From Anatilimnocola aggregata (GTDB lineage Bacteria; Planctomycetota; Planctomycetia; Pirellulales; Pirellulaceae), in the NCBI RefSeq assembly GCF_007747655.1, contig NZ_CP036274.1:5332001-5396000 (forward strand): a DNA stretch of 64,000 nucleotides. The letters run 5' to 3'. Under the pieces are notes generated by a model. It was not told where the DNA came from. It ran no database searches and worked only from the letters and a program-made list of their open reading frames with translations. Made by a program: the position numbers and the translations under genes. Positions 10,066 to 17,295 of the stretch are shown here, one piece after another; position 1 is the first letter of the stretch, and each line of letters begins with the position of its first letter.

Positions 10066-10088
10066 ATCGTTGAAACCAACGATTTGGA

Positions 10089-10285
10089 GACGCCCGTCGG
10101 GACGAAAGCGAATGCGACCGAAAGTGGGTAGCTGGGAGTCCCAGGTCGCTTTTACCCATTTGGGAATTCGGGATTATTTAACCGAATTCAAAACTCCGGT
10201 TTCATTCACCCAGCGAGTGATCGTTCGGAGTTCGTCCGCTGTTAGATCGTCGGGAGAGCTTGCCTCAGATTTTTGACGCCCGTCG
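10089..10285 (+). repeat. Non-coding repeat unit R1
   Basis: This unit begins and ends with GACGCCCGTCG (10089-10099 and 10275-10285). The first 95 bases align with unit R2 at 10695 almost base for base, sharing stretches such as GAAAGCGAA, GCGACCGA, GGAGTCCC and CGGGATTATTTAAC. The terminal word is itself nearly self-complementary (GACG-CC-CGTC). R1 and R2 are in direct orientation and enclose the small gene at 10346-10528. Confidence 0.6.
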
Positions 10286-10345
10286 TCGGTGCAGAATCTA
10301 ACTGTTGATCAGCAGTTGAAGCAGGCCGAACAAATTCGGGGCTGC

Positions 10346-10528
10346 TTACTCGTCAGGGCGAGAGCGGCGGTCCTGAATACCCTCCCGTGCAGTGCTAGTC
10401 CAATCATTGGGAACTTGGAGAATGGGCGACTCGGCAAGTTCTGTCATTTGCTGCTCGCATCCGATCCCTGGTACTTCGGACGTGAGGTTCGTCCAAGAGG
10501 CCGTTTCATTTTCCGATTGTGTGGCCAT
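10346..10528 (-). CDS. 60-residue protein, member A of a small paralogous family
   Basis: The protein reads MATQSE at its start and ends with WTSTAREGIQDRRSRPDE. Another gene in this window, at 15643-15825, encodes a protein of exactly the same length with 40 of 60 identical residues and no gaps, including both ends. That conservation, with third-position differences, argues that both are translated. The start is supported by AAAGGAG eight bases upstream of ATG; an ATG 33 bases earlier (MIHAATKGVEH) is not conserved in usage. It is acidic-basic mixed, hydrophilic and has no membrane segment or cysteine motif. Function is unknown. It sits between two copies of a non-coding repeat (R1, R2) and near an IS21 element. 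Confidence 0.7.
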   Translation of the reverse strand: MATQSENETASWTNLTSEVPGIGCEQQMTELAESPILQVPNDWTSTAREGIQDRRSRPDE

Positions 10529-10552
10529 GTGTTCAACTCCTTTTGTGGCGGC

Positions 10553-10565
10553 GTGGATCATCCAC
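10553..10565 (-). promoter_or_regulatory. Conserved palindrome upstream of small-gene member A
   Basis: GTGGATCATCCAC, a 6-bp inverted repeat around one base, lies 24 bases before the ATG of the 60-residue gene. The paralogue at 15643 has the same palindrome 25 bases before its ATG, and the sequence between palindrome and ATG is also similar (CCGCC, CAAAA, GGA, TTGAA, ACATGG). Either an operator or an mRNA hairpin next to the ribosome site. Confidence 0.5.
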
Positions 10566-10694
10566 GTTGTCCATCTATAGCATGGTCATGCGAATCACAA
10601 CACCCGTTGCTAGCAGCGAGACATGCGCCAACATTCAGGTTGCGCTGGCTCATCTCCTTTCAGTATTCAAGGTCACTGAATCCCACGTTTTGAA

Positions 10695-10864
10695 GACGCC
10701 CGTCGGATGAAAGCGAAAGCGACCGATAGCGGCTACCCAGGAGTCCCCGGTCACTTTTGAGCTATTGGGAAAACGGGATTATTTAACGGGGGTCGAAAAA
10801 TGAAACGGTAGTTGAGAAGCAAGAGCGAACTCACCAGCCGCTCTCAGTTTTTTGACACCCGTCG
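10695..10864 (+). repeat. Non-coding repeat unit R2
   Basis: Second copy of the unit seen at 10089. It opens with GACGCCCGTCG (10695-10705) and closes with GACACCCGTCG (10854-10864), preceded in both units by a CTCAG and a T-run. A further lone copy of the terminal word is at 10990-11000. Read on the minus strand both units have a short open tail ending VK and TAA at the same alignment point, so they might be remnants of paralogous gene ends. Confidence 0.55.
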
Positions 10865-11088
10865 TAGTAGCGTCTTGCACCGTCGCCTCTCGATTCATCC
10901 GTTGTGGTCACTTTAGCCCAGGCCACAGGCTGGGAATCTAGCAGTCGGTTCGCATTCGGTTGTCCCCAAGTCGTAGGCCACGCTTCTGGGACGCCCGTCG
11001 TTCGCTTCGCTCACTCGGGCTGATACGCTCACTTGGGCCTATCCGCTCATCCGGCTGCTGCCACTACCGAAGCTTGTCCACAGTGCCG

Positions 11089-11117
11089 AGCGGGTTGGCC
11101 CGGTCAACCAACCCGCT
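11089..11117 (-). terminator. Hairpin after the truncated hypothetical gene
   Basis: A perfect 10-bp stem, AGCGGGTTGG against CCAACCCGCT, with a nine-base loop, lies 12 bases past the stop of the minus-strand gene fragment at 11130. There is no T-run, but position and stability fit a transcription end signal. Confidence 0.5.
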
Positions 11118-11129
11118 CCGGCATCCGAC

Positions 11130-11293
11130 TCACTCAACCCGCTTGTATCCAAGCGCCTCGAATGCCGCCGTCAGGTCGTCTTCATCGGGCCAACCGCCTT
11201 GATCATCCGTGTTCTCAAGTGAGTTGGGGCGATTGTTAGAGAGCCACGAATAAACGGCGTCCTGCCAATTCTCGGGCAGGTCGAAATCTCTCT
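11130..11293 (-). pseudogene. 3' fragment of a hypothetical gene cut by IS21 copy A
   Basis: On the minus strand the frame runs from the IS boundary at 11293 to a TGA at 11130 and reads RDFDLPENWQDAVYSWLSNN, ending LTAAFEALGYKRVE. The sequence is acidic, aromatic and clearly coding, and a hairpin follows the stop. The remainder of the gene is not on the far side of the IS, where an unrelated RTX-type gene begins, so the locus has been rearranged and not simply interrupted. I do not recognise the family. Confidence 0.6.
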
Positions 11294-11436
11294 TGTAAAC
11301 GACGGTCGAATAGTGCAGCGCGCGGCGGAGCCGATGGTCGGTCGAAAAGTGCAGCGCTAGCCCTGCTCGTGAGAATCCGTAAGGCAGATTTGAGGCTTCC
11401 CAGCGTCTCAAGCCTTACGATCCGCGAGCGTAGCCC

Positions 11437-12951
11437 ATGCTGCGAGATATGCATAACTGGACCGAAATCCGTCGTCTTGTCCTGACCGAGAAGAAATCCA
11501 AACGAGCGGTTTGCAGGGAATTTTCCCTTCACTGGCAGACCCTCGAAAAGATCCTGCAGCACCCTGAGCCGCCCGGTTATCGACAACGTCTGCCCCGGGA
11601 GCGGCCCAAACTCGATCCGTTCCTGCCGATCATCCACGAGATCCTGGAGCAGGACAAAACGGCGCCCCGCAAGCAGCGCCACACCACTAAACGGATCTTC
11701 GACCGCCTGCGTGCCGAGCATGGCTACACCGGCGGGATCACGGTGGTCGGCGAGGTCGTGCGGGAGTGGCGAACGACCACGGCGGAGGTGTTCTTACCCT
11801 TGTCGCATCAACCGGGCGAAGCCCAGTTCGACTTCGGCGAAGCGGAGGTGGTGCTGCAAGGCATGCCGACGAAAGTCGCGTACTGCGTCATGTCGTTGCC
11901 GTACAGCGACGCGTTCTTCGTGCAGGTCTTTCCTCGCGAATGCACCGAGACGTTTCAAGCGGGCCATCAGCGGGCCTTTGAGTTCTTCGGCGGCGTGCCC
12001 CGCCGGATCAGCTACGACAACAGCCGGATTGCTGTGGCCCGGTTCGTGGGGAAACGGGGTGACACGCCGACGCGTGAGTTCCTACGGCTGCAGAGTCATT
12101 ATCTGTTTGAGCATCACTTCTGCCTGGTGCGACGGCCGATGGAGAAGGGGCATACGGAGAACCTCATCGGTTTCGCGCGGCGGAACTTCCTGGTGCCGGT
12201 ACCACGGACCGGCAGCCTGGAAGTGCTGAATGCCGAACTCGAGCGGCAGTGCTGTGAAGATCTGGAACGCCAGTTACGCGGACAACCGGCGAACAAAGCC
12301 ACGTTGTTGGCAGAGGAGCAGGCTGCGTTGTTGCCGCTGCCGAAGTCGGGCTTTGAAGCGCGGCGAGTCGAACCGGCCCAGGCCAACTCTCTTTCCTTGG
12401 TTCGCTTCGACGGCAACGATTACTCGGTGCCGACGCAGTATGCTCATCAGAAAGTGACCGCAATTGGCGGCCTGGAGGAAGTTCGGCTGGTCGTTAACGA
12501 CAAGTTGGTTGCCCAGCATCCACGCGACTGGTCGAAGGAGCAGGTCCATTACAACCCGCTGCATTACCTGGCACTCTTGGAGCGGAAGCCAGGGGGCTTG
12601 GACTTCGCGAAACCCCTGGAAAACTGGGGCTTGCCGGACTGTTTCGATCTCCTCCGGCGGCGTCTGGAAGCAGATGGCGGCGCACACGGCCGCCGGGAGT
12701 TCATCAAAACCTTGCGGCTGCTGGAGACTATCTCGCTGGCTGCATTAACTGCGGCGATTGAGCGGGCACTGGAGATCGACGTTCTGGCCGTCGATGCGAT
12801 TCGGCTGCTCGTGCAGCAGGGACTGGAAGAGCCGACGCGGTGGTTTCGGCTGGACAATCATCCGCATCTGCAGTCGCACTCGATCCCTCCTCCCAATCTC
12901 CTGTCTTACCGTGAACTGACCTGCGCGCTGACGACGGGAGGTGTGTTATGA
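11437..12951 (+). CDS. istA: IstA transposase of IS21 copy A
   Basis: A 504-residue DDE transposase. It starts with a helix-turn-helix region (MHNWTEIRRLVLTEKKSKRA) and carries the integrase core: D in GEAQFDFGEAEV, D in RRISYDNSRIAV and E in MEKGHTENLIGFARR. The C-terminal part, with DYSVPTQYAHQKV, is the Mu-transposase-like C-terminal domain usual for IstA. The stop overlaps the istB start as ATGA, the standard coupling in this family. Its translation is identical to the other two copies in the window. Confidence 0.95.
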   Translation: MLRDMHNWTEIRRLVLTEKKSKRAVCREFSLHWQTLEKILQHPEPPGYRQRLPRERPKLDPFLPIIHEILEQDKTAPRKQRHTTKRIFDRLRAEHGYTGGITVVGEVVREWRTTTAEVFLPLSHQPGEAQFDFGEAEVVLQGMPTKVAYCVMSLPYSDAFFVQVFPRECTETFQAGHQRAFEFFGGVPRRISYDNSRIAVARFVGKRGDTPTREFLRLQSHYLFEHHFCLVRRPMEKGHTENLIGFARRNFLVPVPRTGSLEVLNAELERQCCEDLERQLRGQPANKATLLAEEQAALLPLPKSGFEARRVEPAQANSLSLVRFDGNDYSVPTQYAHQKVTAIGGLEEVRLVVNDKLVAQHPRDWSKEQVHYNPLHYLALLERKPGGLDFAKPLENWGLPDCFDLLRRRLEADGGAHGRREFIKTLRLLETISLAALTAAIERALEIDVLAVDAIRLLVQQGLEEPTRWFRLDNHPHLQSHSIPPPNLLSYRELTCALTTGGVL

Positions 12952-13769
12952 AATCTCTCGAAACCAAAAGCACGGTGCTGCTCAAGCATCACTTGAAGGC
13001 CCTACGGTTGCCGTCGTTCCTGGAGGGCTGCGAGAAAACGGCCCAGCGGTGTGCGACGGAGAACGTCGATCATCTGGGCTTTCTGCTGCAACTGTGTGAG
13101 CTGGAGTTACTCAACCGTGAGAAGCGTGCCAGCGAGCGGCGGCTCAAGTCAGCGCGCTTTCCCAACCTGAAATCGCCTGGTGATTTCGACTTCGCCGCCC
13201 AGCCCTCGCTCAATCGCGTGCTGGTGGCAGAACTACTGCGGTGCGAGTTCGTGGAACGCCGCGAGTCGGTGATCTTTCTCGGGCATCCGGGCACGGGGAA
13301 GACGCACCTGGCCATCGCGCTTGGCATTGCCGCCTGTCAGCGGGGCAAACGGGTCCGCTTCTGCCGCGTGACGGAACTGATCACGCAACTTATGGAAGCC
13401 CGAGAAGAACGGACGCTGCTGCGGATGAAGTCGTCACTAGCCAAGTTCGATCTGCTGATCCTCGATGAGCTGGGTTACGTCCCCGCCAGTAAGCTGGGCG
13501 CGGAGTTGCTCTTCGAGGTCATCAGTAGCGCTTACGAACGCCAATCGTTGATCGTGACCACCAATCTGCCGTTCGAGCAATGGACCGAAGTCCTGGGCAG
13601 CGAGCGCCTGACCGGCGCCGTGCTCGATCGGCTGACACACCGCTGCCACATCCTCGAATCGACCGGCGAAAGTTATCGCTTGCAAGACGCGCGGCGCCGC
13701 CGCAAAGGATCGCGCCCGAAACCGGCGACCTCATCCTTGTCACCCGCCGATGAAACGGCAGAATCCTAG
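12948..13769 (+). CDS. istB: IstB ATPase helper of IS21 copy A
   Basis: A 273-residue DnaC/IstB-type AAA+ ATPase that assists target choice and strand transfer by IstA. The Walker A motif is GHPGTGKTHLA, Walker B is LLILDELGY, and a sensor-like VTTNLPFEQW follows. An N-terminal helical region (LKALRLPSFLEGCEKTAQRC) is typical of the family. The start overlaps the istA stop. The C-terminal tail is basic and low in complexity (RRRRKGSRPK). Confidence 0.95.
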   Translation: MKSLETKSTVLLKHHLKALRLPSFLEGCEKTAQRCATENVDHLGFLLQLCELELLNREKRASERRLKSARFPNLKSPGDFDFAAQPSLNRVLVAELLRCEFVERRESVIFLGHPGTGKTHLAIALGIAACQRGKRVRFCRVTELITQLMEAREERTLLRMKSSLAKFDLLILDELGYVPASKLGAELLFEVISSAYERQSLIVTTNLPFEQWTEVLGSERLTGAVLDRLTHRCHILESTGESYRLQDARRRRKGSRPKPATSSLSPADETAES

Positions 13770-13788
13770 CCGTCGTTACAACCGTCGC

Positions 13789-13818
13789 AATCCTTCCTCC
13801 TCCGGAGGAGGAAGGATT
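13789..13818. terminator. 30-bp perfect palindrome after istB, copy A
   Basis: A perfect palindrome of 30 bases centred on TCCGGA (half-site AATCCTTCCTCCTCC) lies 20 bases past the istB stop, inside the element. It is present unchanged in all three copies. It is probably a terminator or a barrier to outward transcription. Confidence 0.55.
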
Positions 13819-13922
13819 CTTACTGGAATGCCCCAACACCCTGATTTAGACTGAGACCCTTCCCCACCTCAGCGCCACACTTTTCAACCGCCGCGCGCTG
13901 CACTATTCGACCGTCGTTTACA

Positions 13923-15146
13923 GGCGGAGTGGGAAACGACACTTTCACCGCTTCGAACAGTGTCAACACAACTCGCCCGGCGATTCCGATGGAAGTCGAT
14001 GGTGGCGATGGTAATGACAGGCTGTACGGCGGCCTGCTCAACGACGTCATTCGAGGCGGCGCGGGGAACGACGTACTCGATGGTTTCGACGGAGCTGACA
14101 TTATTCTGGCGGGTAGCGGGCGAGATACGGTTTACGGTGGCGAAGGAAATGACTTTATTTGCGGAGACGCCGGAAACGATTTTCTAATCGGCGAGAATGG
14201 AAACGATATTTTGTTCGGCGGTGGCGACTCTGCCGACGATCTACGGGGAGGCAACGGCACTAACTTAGTCGTTCGCGCCGCTTGTCTTACATCACCCATA
14301 CTTGGTGACTGGAATGGCGACGGCCGTGACGAACCGGCCAGTCATATCGCAAGCCATGGGATTTTCCTACTCTTTGATCCGGTACGTCCATTCTTCCAGT
14401 TCGGTCAGGCGGGCGCCAAACCGCTGGTCGGAGACTGGAACGGAGACGGCAAGGACGACATCGGGGTCTACCAACAAGCTGCCACCCCTACGCAACAGAA
14501 CACATACATCCTGGACGAAGGCGTGCCTGGTTCGAGTGGTGAATCGGCCTATTCGTTTGGCTTGCCCGGAGACCTTCCGCTGATTGGTGACTGGAACGGC
14601 GATCGGAGAGACGATGTTGGGGTCTATCGGGCCAATGCACCCGGCGGCCCACGTTATTTCCTGGACGAGGGGCCGCGGGGCTACACGGGGATGTACCCAG
14701 GAGAGATTGGATACCAATTCGGATTAGCAGGCGACCAGCCGATCATTGGTGATTGGGATGGCAATGGGACCGATGATTTCGGCATCTTCCGCACCGCCAG
14801 TGGTCGGTACTTTCTGGATGAAGGCGCTCGCGGATATTCTGGGCAGACTGCCGGCGAATTGGGCTATCAGTTCGGTCTGGCCGGGGATACTCCACTCGTC
14901 GGCGATTGGAACGGTGATGGCAAAGATGACTTTGGCGTATTCCGAAACAACGCGAGTGGCTACACCACATTCTTCTTTGATGTGGGGGCACGTGGGTGGA
15001 CCGGCCAATCTCAAGATGAACTGGGCTATTCCTTTGGCCTGGTCGGAGACAACCCCTTAATCGGCGACTGGAATGGAGACGGCAAGGACGACTTCGGCGT
15101 CTTGAGGTCAACAACGGGAGTCGTCTACCGCCGGAATCGCGCCTAA
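13923..15146 (+). pseudogene. 5'-truncated RTX calcium-binding and FG-GAP-like repeat protein
   Basis: The reading frame is open right from the IS21 boundary and lacks a proper start, so the 5' part is lost. About 407 codons remain. The first part holds hemolysin-type nonapeptides ([33 protein letters not shown]) that bind Ca2+ in a beta-roll. The rest has six copies of a module of about fifty residues built on [15 protein letters not shown], separated by [20 protein letters not shown] and [11 protein letters not shown]; these calcium-loop repeats resemble FG-GAP/VCBS propeller blades. Such proteins are large secreted adhesins or matrix proteins. A GTG at 13929 could allow residual translation, but without a signal peptide. 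Confidence 0.8.
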
Positions 15147-15257
15147 GTTCCGTAAAGCACCCGGGCGAAGTCGCGCAGCTCGAACTGGGGCGGACGAAAT
15201 CATTGGAATGACTTGTCCGTATCTGTTTTCGGTGTAGCTGAGGCAGACCTCCGGCCA

Positions 15258-15422
15258 CTACGTGAGTGCTCGCGGAATGTGGAGGTAGCTGCGGCGCAGG
15301 GCGTCGAGAGCCGCGAGGTTCCCGATGTCCTGCCCGCTCACACCCAATGTGCGGAATATTTGTGCGACAAAACGTTTCTGTTCTTCAACACGTTGTACAC
15401 GAACTCGTAGGAGACATATCAA
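15258..15422 (-). pseudogene. Short coding remnant of unknown family
   Basis: On the minus strand a frame from TTG 15422 to TAG 15258 gives 54 residues, with RVEEQKRFVAQIFRTLGVSG then NLAALDALRRSYLHIPRALT. It looks like the end of a real protein but no family is evident and no ribosome site is seen. The rest of 15147-15604 holds no gene that I can support. Confidence 0.3.
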
Positions 15423-15459
15423 TGCTTATCCCCTCATTTGCGCTGACAAGTGAGTCGCC

Positions 15460-15477
15460 CTCTCTCTCTCTCTCTCT
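15460..15477. repeat. (CT)9 dinucleotide repeat
   Basis: Nine consecutive CT units lie about 165 bases before the 60-residue gene at 15643. It is intergenic, so length changes would not shift a reading frame; an effect on promoter spacing is possible. Confidence 0.8.
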
Positions 15478-15604
15478 GACACGCCGGGGGTTCTGGACGA
15501 CGACCCGGGTGCGACCGCGTTGTGCTTGATGGGTGCGGCAAGGGGTGGGTAGCGGATATGCTGTTACCACTGACAAGAGAACCACAGAACCTGCATAAGT
15601 GGAC

Positions 15605-15617
15605 GTGGATGATCCAC
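15605..15617 (+). promoter_or_regulatory. Conserved palindrome upstream of small-gene member B
   Basis: GTGGATGATCCAC lies 25 bases before ATG 15643. It corresponds in sequence and distance to the palindrome before the paralogue at 10528. Confidence 0.5.
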
Positions 15618-15642
15618 CCCGCCGCAAAATGGATTTGAATAC

Positions 15643-15825
15643 ATGGCAACACAATCGGAATCTGCAAGGGTTAGTACGACGAAGCTTACGTCTGAAGAAC
15701 GACGGATCGTAAGCGAACAGCAAACGCCACAACTTGCCGGGTCCCCACTTCTCCGACTCCCCACCGATTGGACCAGAACCGCACGAGAAGGCATCCAAGA
15801 CCGTCGCTCTCGCCCTGACGAGTAA
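15643..15825 (+). CDS. 60-residue protein, member B of a small paralogous family
   Basis: Paralogue of the protein encoded at 10346-10528: same length and 40 of 60 residues identical. The N-terminus MATQSE, the centre LTSE and EQQ, and the last 18 residues (DWT then TAREGIQDRRSRPDE) are conserved, while the region after residue 6 and residues 19-30 vary. The ribosome site is weak (AAATGGA). It is a hydrophilic protein without signal peptide or cysteines. Function is unknown; the invariant C-terminal block looks like a binding or recognition surface. It is followed by a convergent His-rich secreted protein gene. Confidence 0.7.
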   Translation: MATQSESARVSTTKLTSEERRIVSEQQTPQLAGSPLLRLPTDWTRTAREGIQDRRSRPDE

Positions 15826-15889
15826 GCATCCTGTGTGGAGCTCGTCGTCACTGCGTTGCTGCCAACTCTAAGCGACCGATCTTGATGGC

Positions 15890-16264
15890 CTATCCGCCGA
15901 ACTTGAAGCCAAAATTCTTGCTTTGGAACTGAAAGCCATTGTGGTGGTGATTGTTGTTGAAGTTGTGGTTGAAATTGCTGCCGCCGTTTTGGTGCCCGTG
16001 GTTGTGGTGTCCGTGGTTGCTGTGCCCGTGGTTCTGATGCCCGTGGTTCTGATGCCCGTGGTTCTGATGCCCGTGGTTGTGGTGCCCGTGGTTGTGGTGC
16101 CCGTGGTTGCTGTGCCCGTGGTTCTGATGCCCGTGGTTTTGATGGCCCCCGCCGTGTTTGCTGCCACCATTGCCACCACCGTTGCCGGCGAGAGCGGACG
16201 ACGCAAACAGGCTGGTCAGCGAAAGGAAAGCACCCGCAACCAAAGTAACGACAACACGATTCAT
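15890..16264 (-). CDS. Secreted histidine-rich repeat protein
   Basis: A 124-residue precursor with a signal peptide (MNRVVVTLVAGAFLSLTSLF, ending ASSALA). The mature part is a tandem array of eleven five-residue units of the form HGHxN, with x being Q, S or H, followed by an Asn/His-rich stretch and a Phe/Lys-rich tail (FQFQSKNFGFKFGG). About a third of the mature residues are His, so high-capacity binding of Zn, Cu or Ni in the periplasm or outside the cell is likely, though this is inference from composition. The repeats are 15 bases long at DNA level (about 15990-16155) and nearly identical, so the array probably changes length by slippage. Confidence 0.8.
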   Translation of the reverse strand: MNRVVVTLVAGAFLSLTSLFASSALAGNGGGNGGSKHGGGHQNHGHQNHGHSNHGHHNHGHHNHGHQNHGHQNHGHQNHGHSNHGHHNHGHQNGGSNFNHNFNNNHHHNGFQFQSKNFGFKFGG

Positions 16265-16585
16265 GGCACAGACTCCAAGGCAAGATGGTGAAGACTAGGG
16301 CTACCTGAACTAAATCGCTGAGGTAGCTGAACTTGTCTAAGGCTGTGAGCGTGAGATGGCGTGAAATGTTTCAGGGCAAAACGGAAGCTTCTGTGAAATG
16401 CTGGCAAACGGGCAAAAACGCCCATGTTTCGCTGTGAAAACAAATTGATCGGAACTTCGGGCAACCCAAATCGTCTGAAGTTTGGCAGTACATAGGGACG
16501 CGTCCGCGTACGATGAACGGAGTTATTTGGCTGCAGTGCCGCGACGCACATCGAGCGGCAGCCCATAACAGAAGGAGTTACGAAG
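16265..16585. other. Divergent intergenic region
   Basis: Separates the His-rich gene (minus) from a secreted-protein gene (plus). A 7-bp inverted repeat, GCTACCT and AGGTAGC (16300-16306 and 16321-16327), lies 36 bases upstream of the His-rich gene start and could be an operator. Nothing else is evident. Confidence 0.3.
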
Positions 16586-16984
16586 ATGAGAAATGCGTTC
16601 TTGGCGGTCTTTCTAGCAGCGAGTGGTCTGGCCTTACTCGCGGCCGAGGAAGAGAAAGGCAAGTTACCACTGGAGGTCTTCAACTCTTGGATTAATTCGA
16701 GAGAGGAGGACGAAGGTGCAATACAAGCGTATCGTCCGAAGGGCTTCAAGTTCCCGCCGTCACGTGGCAGAGCCGGCTTCGAGATCGAGAAGGGCGGCGA
16801 GTTCATCGATCATCCGATAGCTCCGGCCGATGGCAACGAGACGGTGCCCGGCAAATGGGAGTCGGCGGGAGAGGGAAAGATCGCAGTGACCTTCCCGAAA
16901 GACCCCAACCGCATGCCGTTCACGTTGGAGATCGTCTCCTGCGACAGCAAGGTGCTGCGGGTGAAGCGAACCGAGGCAAAATAA
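16586..16984 (+). CDS. Small secreted protein of unknown function
   Basis: A 132-residue protein with a signal peptide (MRNAFLAVFLAASGLALLAA) preceded by a good ribosome site, AGAAGGAG. The mature protein has a charged first part and then a stretch, GKWESAGEGKIAVTFPKDPN, that resembles a lipocalin-like or copper-resistance-type beta barrel strand pattern (GxW early, then EIVSCDSKVLRVKR). The family assignment is tentative. No neighbour suggests a pathway. Confidence 0.65.
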   Translation: MRNAFLAVFLAASGLALLAAEEEKGKLPLEVFNSWINSREEDEGAIQAYRPKGFKFPPSRGRAGFEIEKGGEFIDHPIAPADGNETVPGKWESAGEGKIAVTFPKDPNRMPFTLEIVSCDSKVLRVKRTEAK

Positions 16985-17295
16985 GCACTAACTTCGGTGC
17001 CGCCGCTTCTGATTAATCTCGTACGGCAAAAGGAAACTTTCGCTCCCGACTCCGCAGCAAATCGGCGAGTGGCTGTCCGGGGGTGACAAGCAACGCGACA
17101 AGATGGCGTGCGCGATTCCGTGCTAAAGGTTTAATCGCCGCTCGCCAAAATCGCGACCACAATTTGAGTTGTCTTTTGCGCGGTCGCCCGGCATACTGCG
17201 GACGTCCAGAGCGGCATGCCGGAAGCGGCCTTGAAACCTGCTCAGGCTTGCGATGATAGCGCATAAGTCTCCAATTCTCCTTGGAGGTCACCGGC
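16985..17295. other. Intergenic region before the DUF1559 gene
   Basis: No supported gene. It ends with GGAGG at 17283-17287, the ribosome site of the next gene. Confidence 0.3.

Larger units (their letters stand above)
11294..13922 (+). mobile_element. IS21-family insertion sequence, copy A
   Basis: A 2,629-bp element carrying istA and istB. The termini are inverted repeats that start TGTAAACGACGGTCGAATAG and continue for about 35 bases (through GCGCGCGGCGG); the right end is the exact complement, closing in TTTACA. A second inner block, GGTCGAAAAGTGCAGCGC on the left and a related TTGAAAAGTGTGGCGC on the right, fits the multiple transposase-binding sites of IS21 ends. The flanks (TCTCT before, GGCGG after) show no target duplication, and both neighbouring genes are truncated at the boundary, so this copy marks a deletion or recombination joint. 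Confidence 0.9.

Noticed and set aside
10089-10864. Integron attC sites
   Set aside because: The repeats are direct and lack the RYYYAAC/GTTRRRY ends and imperfect stem of attC; no integrase gene is near.
15990-16155. CRISPR-like array of short repeats
   Set aside because: The 15-base units are direct coding repeats without spacers inside the His-rich gene.
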